Shown here: piece by piece, positions 13,736 through 16,345 of the stretch
Layout: the number at the start of each line of letters is the position of its first letter
How positions within the stretch are numbered: position 1 is the stretch's first letter
From: DRLZ01 sp036478815
Lineage (GTDB): Bacteria > Pseudomonadota > Gammaproteobacteria > Methylococcales > DRLZ01
Length of the DNA stretch: 16,345 nucleotides
Assembly: GCA_036478815.1 (NCBI GenBank)
Contig: JAZGEP010000256.1
Span: forward strand, 1 to 16,345
Direction of reading: 5' to 3'
Position numbers and translations under genes: made by a program
The notes under the pieces: generated by a model
Told to the model about the DNA's origin: nothing
The model's database searches: none
The model's input: the letters and a program-made list of their open reading frames with translations, nothing else

Positions 13736-15613
13736 CTAATCCGGATCGCCAATTGGTTCAGCTAAAGCATCAGCAACAATTTCATCAACATTATCCCCGG
13801 TTAATGTCCGCAAAAATGCGACCAAGTCCGCTTGCTCAGCTACGTCCAACTTTAATTGCTTGATAGCTGAATCAAGCTCAGGATTACGTGCCCCACCTTT
13901 ATTGTAGAAAGTAACCACTTGTTGCAAGGTCTCGAACGCTCCATTGTGCATGTATGGCGCAGTCAGCGCTATATTGCGTAATGATGGTGTTCTGTACTTC
14001 CAGCGATCACTCGGATCAAGCGTGACAGCATAACGCCCTAAGTCATTCGCTGTGGATTCTGAAACCGAATCCACAATATCTGCATCAACTTCTGCAAATA
14101 CACCCGGCGCGAGCTGAATTCGATGTTGCTCAGGCGCTGTTTGCATCGCTTCTGCATAGCCAACGCCTGTATTGTGAAATTGATTATCTGTAAACAGTGC
14201 AGAATCAGCACTAATCAAATGGCAACCTACACAACCACCTTTGCCGATAAAAATCTCATATCCATTCTTTTCAGACGTGTTTAATACTTGGTTATTTTGA
14301 CCATAGAACCACTGGTCGAATCTTGAATTTGCCGAGTTTAAGGTGCGCTGATAGCTTGCCAACGCCATCCCCACTGTTTCCATTCCCGGCACCTTTCCAA
14401 ATGCTTGTTCAAACAAACCATCATAGTCAGCACTGGATTTGATTGTATTCAGCACGAAGCCAATTGATGGATTAGCCATTTCATTATGTGCCAGCAAAGG
14501 ACTCCACACTTGCTGCTCCAGCGTGGTTTCTCTGCCATCATGAAACAGCGTTGTATAGTAAGCAACATTATAGATCGTTGGGGTATTGCGGCTGACTGTT
14601 CGTCCTTCAATACCCACCGCTGTTTTCATCTCATTGCTGGAAAAACCTTGCTGCGGCACATGACACATGGCACATGAAATTGTTTTGTTAAGTGATAATC
14701 TGCGATCAAAAAATAACTTGCGTCCCAGATTAATCTTCGCAGTTGTTACCGGGTTGTTATCAGGAACAGGGACAACAGGCAAGCCAAGTGGTGGACTCTT
14801 AATAGATTGCATTAACTCTATTGATGCGGGAGCCTGAAGTTCTGTACTATCAACATTCAACTGATTTGTCGTCAAATGATTGATGGACGGTTCCGTCAAC
14901 GCTTGAACTGACCCAGAGAGCGATTGATATTGCCCCTGTTCCTGCAAAACAGTCTTAATATCGTTAATCAAGGTATCAGGATGCAAAAAAGAAACACTGT
15001 AGATATTGCGTAAATGCTTGTTCTTATCAATCAAATAGACACGTAAAATATGCGAGAAGGTTCCTGTAAAATCACCTTGCTGATCAAATATTTTTTGTAC
15101 AGTTTGTTGATACCGGTCAAGTATCGGCTGCAACAATTGTTCAGAGCGTGTTGTCAGAAAACGCCAGTCAAGCTCACCCATTAATCCTGCGCCATAGCCT
15201 CGCATGACTTCAGGCGTGTCGTGTTCAGGATTAAAACTCAGCGTCAACAGTCTTAATTGTTTACTAAGCGCAGGCTCGCTTTCCAGTCGTTGCTTGATTC
15301 GATAAAAAACAGCAGTTGCCAATGGACAACCGTTTGCATCGTTACATGTTGAATAAATAAAGCTGAGCAACACCAACTTATCGCTCATTAAATCGTGGAG
15401 ATGCAAATCCTTGCCATCCACATCCACGACAGATCCATTACCAGCAGGCCCCAGGTCAGGCAATTGATAACTACCTGCCTGAGGAGCAGCAAATGTCAAA
15501 CGACCATAACCCGGAGCCTGCGTTTGATTCACAATCTCAGATTGTTTTGCCCAAGCAGTTGTTAAGCTACTAAAAACCAGCAGCAGCATTAACAGCAATT
15601 GCAACACAATCAA
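13736..15613 (-). CDS. Sco-type copper chaperone fused to di-heme cytochrome c peroxidase (MauG/CCP family)
   Basis: A 625-residue exported fusion. A signal peptide (about 1-22, ending AWA) is followed by a Sco/SenC thioredoxin-fold domain (about 50-225) with candidate copper ligands C90 and C96 in STCNDANGCPLA and H188 in GTFSHILRVYLID. A linker leads to a MauG/cytochrome c peroxidase domain (about 285-610) with two heme sites, CAMCH (314-318) and CVGCH (461-465), and the family signature RTPSLRNIALTAPYMHNGAF (M555). The cysteine spacing CxxxxxCP is wider than the usual CxxxCP of Sco proteins. The start is probably TTG at 15613, with GTG or ATG a few codons later possible. It lies 45 bp downstream of the methanethiol oxidase gene. 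In other bacteria mtoX is accompanied by separate sco and mauG-like genes, so a maturation role is inferred. Confidence 0.9.
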   Translation of the reverse strand: MIVLQLLLMLLLVFSSLTTAWAKQSEIVNQTQAPGYGRLTFAAPQAGSYQLPDLGPAGNGSVVDVDGKDLHLHDLMSDKLVLLSFIYSTCNDANGCPLATAVFYRIKQRLESEPALSKQLRLLTLSFNPEHDTPEVMRGYGAGLMGELDWRFLTTRSEQLLQPILDRYQQTVQKIFDQQGDFTGTFSHILRVYLIDKNKHLRNIYSVSFLHPDTLINDIKTVLQEQGQYQSLSGSVQALTEPSINHLTTNQLNVDSTELQAPASIELMQSIKSPPLGLPVVPVPDNNPVTTAKINLGRKLFFDRRLSLNKTISCAMCHVPQQGFSSNEMKTAVGIEGRTVSRNTPTIYNVAYYTTLFHDGRETTLEQQVWSPLLAHNEMANPSIGFVLNTIKSSADYDGLFEQAFGKVPGMETVGMALASYQRTLNSANSRFDQWFYGQNNQVLNTSEKNGYEIFIGKGGCVGCHLISADSALFTDNQFHNTGVGYAEAMQTAPEQHRIQLAPGVFAEVDADIVDSVSESTANDLGRYAVTLDPSDRWKYRTPSLRNIALTAPYMHNGAFETLQQVVTFYNKGGARNPELDSAIKQLKLDVAEQADLVAFLRTLTGDNVDEIVADALAEPIGDPD

Positions 15614-15658
15614 TTACTTAGAAAAACAACAACACATCCTTTTGCTCGCAGTTCGTTG

Positions 15659-16345
15659 CTACTTGATCTGAGCCAAAATTGGAGAGGTTGGCAAAGTCTT
15701 TGCGGCATACAAAGAATTGGCACCAAAACGCATTTGATGTGGGCGCCCCAATTTCTCCTTGATAAAATCAATCTCAAACTGTTGGGTCAATTTTTTTCCA
15801 TCCCAATGATATAGCTTGAGAAACTGATCATTATCTTTGCCTTTTTTATCCCAATTGGCCAACAATGAAGTGGTGTAATACAAGCGTTTTCCATCCCAGC
15901 TTGAAGATACCATATTAATCTGCTTGCCAATTTGCTGTTCAAATACTTGCTTGGGTTGAAATGGGTCAGAAATATCAAATGCACGAGTTTTTCCATCCAT
16001 AAAGGTGTTCACCCACAACATCTTGTCATTACTCTGAATTGAAATATCAACAGGTAACGGTATTTTCGATGGATCACCGATATCAGCAACTTCTTTTGCC
16101 TGCCATTCACCAGCTTCATCTTCATATATTAACCAGATTTTTGAGGTTAATGCTGTTGTGGTAAAACAATAATTATGATTTGGATCCCAGGCACAACGGA
16201 TTTCCAAAGGCGCACCCGGCACATCTAACACTTTTTTTGGCTGACGCGTATGCAAATTCCATTGCACCACAGTATTGCCAAACCGCTTCATTGCTTGCGG
16301 ATCTTTGAGCATCTTGCCAAAATCCATCATATAGTTAGACCAACC
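15659..16345 (-). CDS. mtoX: Methanethiol oxidase / selenium-binding protein SBP56 family, C-terminal part
   Basis: The frame is open to the window edge, so only the last 228 or so residues of a protein of usually about 430-470 are seen. Family features include the PLEIRCAWDPNHNYCFTTTALTSKIW segment, VDISIQSNDKMLWVNTFMDGKTRAFDISDPFQPKQV, and SWDGKRLYYTTSLLANWDKK near the C-terminus, consistent with the beta-propeller of SBP56. The bacterial enzyme is a copper-dependent periplasmic oxidase that converts methanethiol to formaldehyde, hydrogen sulfide and hydrogen peroxide. The next gene, 45 bp on, encodes a Sco-peroxidase fusion, which supports the oxidase assignment over other SBP56 roles. The N-terminus, signal peptide and promoter are outside the window. 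Confidence 0.88.
   Translation of the reverse strand, partial: GWSNYMMDFGKMLKDPQAMKRFGNTVVQWNLHTRQPKKVLDVPGAPLEIRCAWDPNHNYCFTTTALTSKIWLIYEDEAGEWQAKEVADIGDPSKIPLPVDISIQSNDKMLWVNTFMDGKTRAFDISDPFQPKQVFEQQIGKQINMVSSSWDGKRLYYTTSLLANWDKKGKDNDQFLKLYHWDGKKLTQQFEIDFIKEKLGRPHQMRFGANSLYAAKTLPTSPILAQIK

Noticed and set aside
1..16345. CRISPR array, defence system, prophage or toxin-antitoxin pair
   Set aside because: No regularly spaced direct repeats, no phage or nuclease genes and no convincing small gene pair were seen on either strand.

Overview
The window most resembles a low-GC betaproteobacterium, probably of the Nitrosomonas/Nitrosomonadales type. This is an inference from protein character, from the gene order yceD-rpmF-plsX-fabH-fabD-fabG-acpP-fabF-pabC-mltG-tmk-holB-pilZ, and from the AT-rich composition. 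No species can be fixed from the sequence alone.

Layout. Positions 1-1673 are gene-poor: a possible 3' end of a CDS at the left edge, a tRNA-Arg(ACG) on the minus strand and a tRNA-Met(CAT) on the plus strand that diverge from each other, and otherwise only weak, unconvincing ORFs. Positions 1674-12881 hold one long minus-strand run. Read in the direction of transcription it is yceD and rpmF (rRNA/ribosome), plsX-fabH-fabD-fabG-acpP-fabF (phospholipid and type II fatty acid synthesis), then pabC (folate), mltG (peptidoglycan), tmk and holB (dTTP and DNA replication) and pilZ (type IV pilus). Many junctions overlap by a few bases (plsX/fabH, fabD/fabG, pabC/mltG, mltG/tmk), which points to translational coupling. 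Positions 13039-13656 carry a lone plus-strand SAM methyltransferase. Positions 13736-16345 carry, on the minus strand, the 3' part of a methanethiol oxidase (SBP56/MtoX) gene followed by one long gene in which a Sco-type copper chaperone is fused to a di-heme cytochrome c peroxidase (MauG/CCP family).

Two things stand out. First, the Sco and MauG-like partners known as separate genes beside mtoX in other bacteria are a single exported polypeptide here, which suggests a combined maturation factor for the copper enzyme. Second, the fatty acid operon is broken at three points by palindromic DNA: 390 bp between rpmF and plsX, 860 bp between acpP and fabF, and 102 bp between fabF and pabC. These gaps contain a family of large hairpins. 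Two copies in the rpmF-plsX gap, in opposite orientation, keep their pairing through compensatory base changes, and part of the sequence recurs upstream of fabF. A separate 174-bp MITE-like element with 20-bp terminal inverted repeats lies 10 bp beyond acpP, and an intrinsic terminator separates acpP from fabF. Probable promoters were found for acpP, yceD and tRNA-Met.
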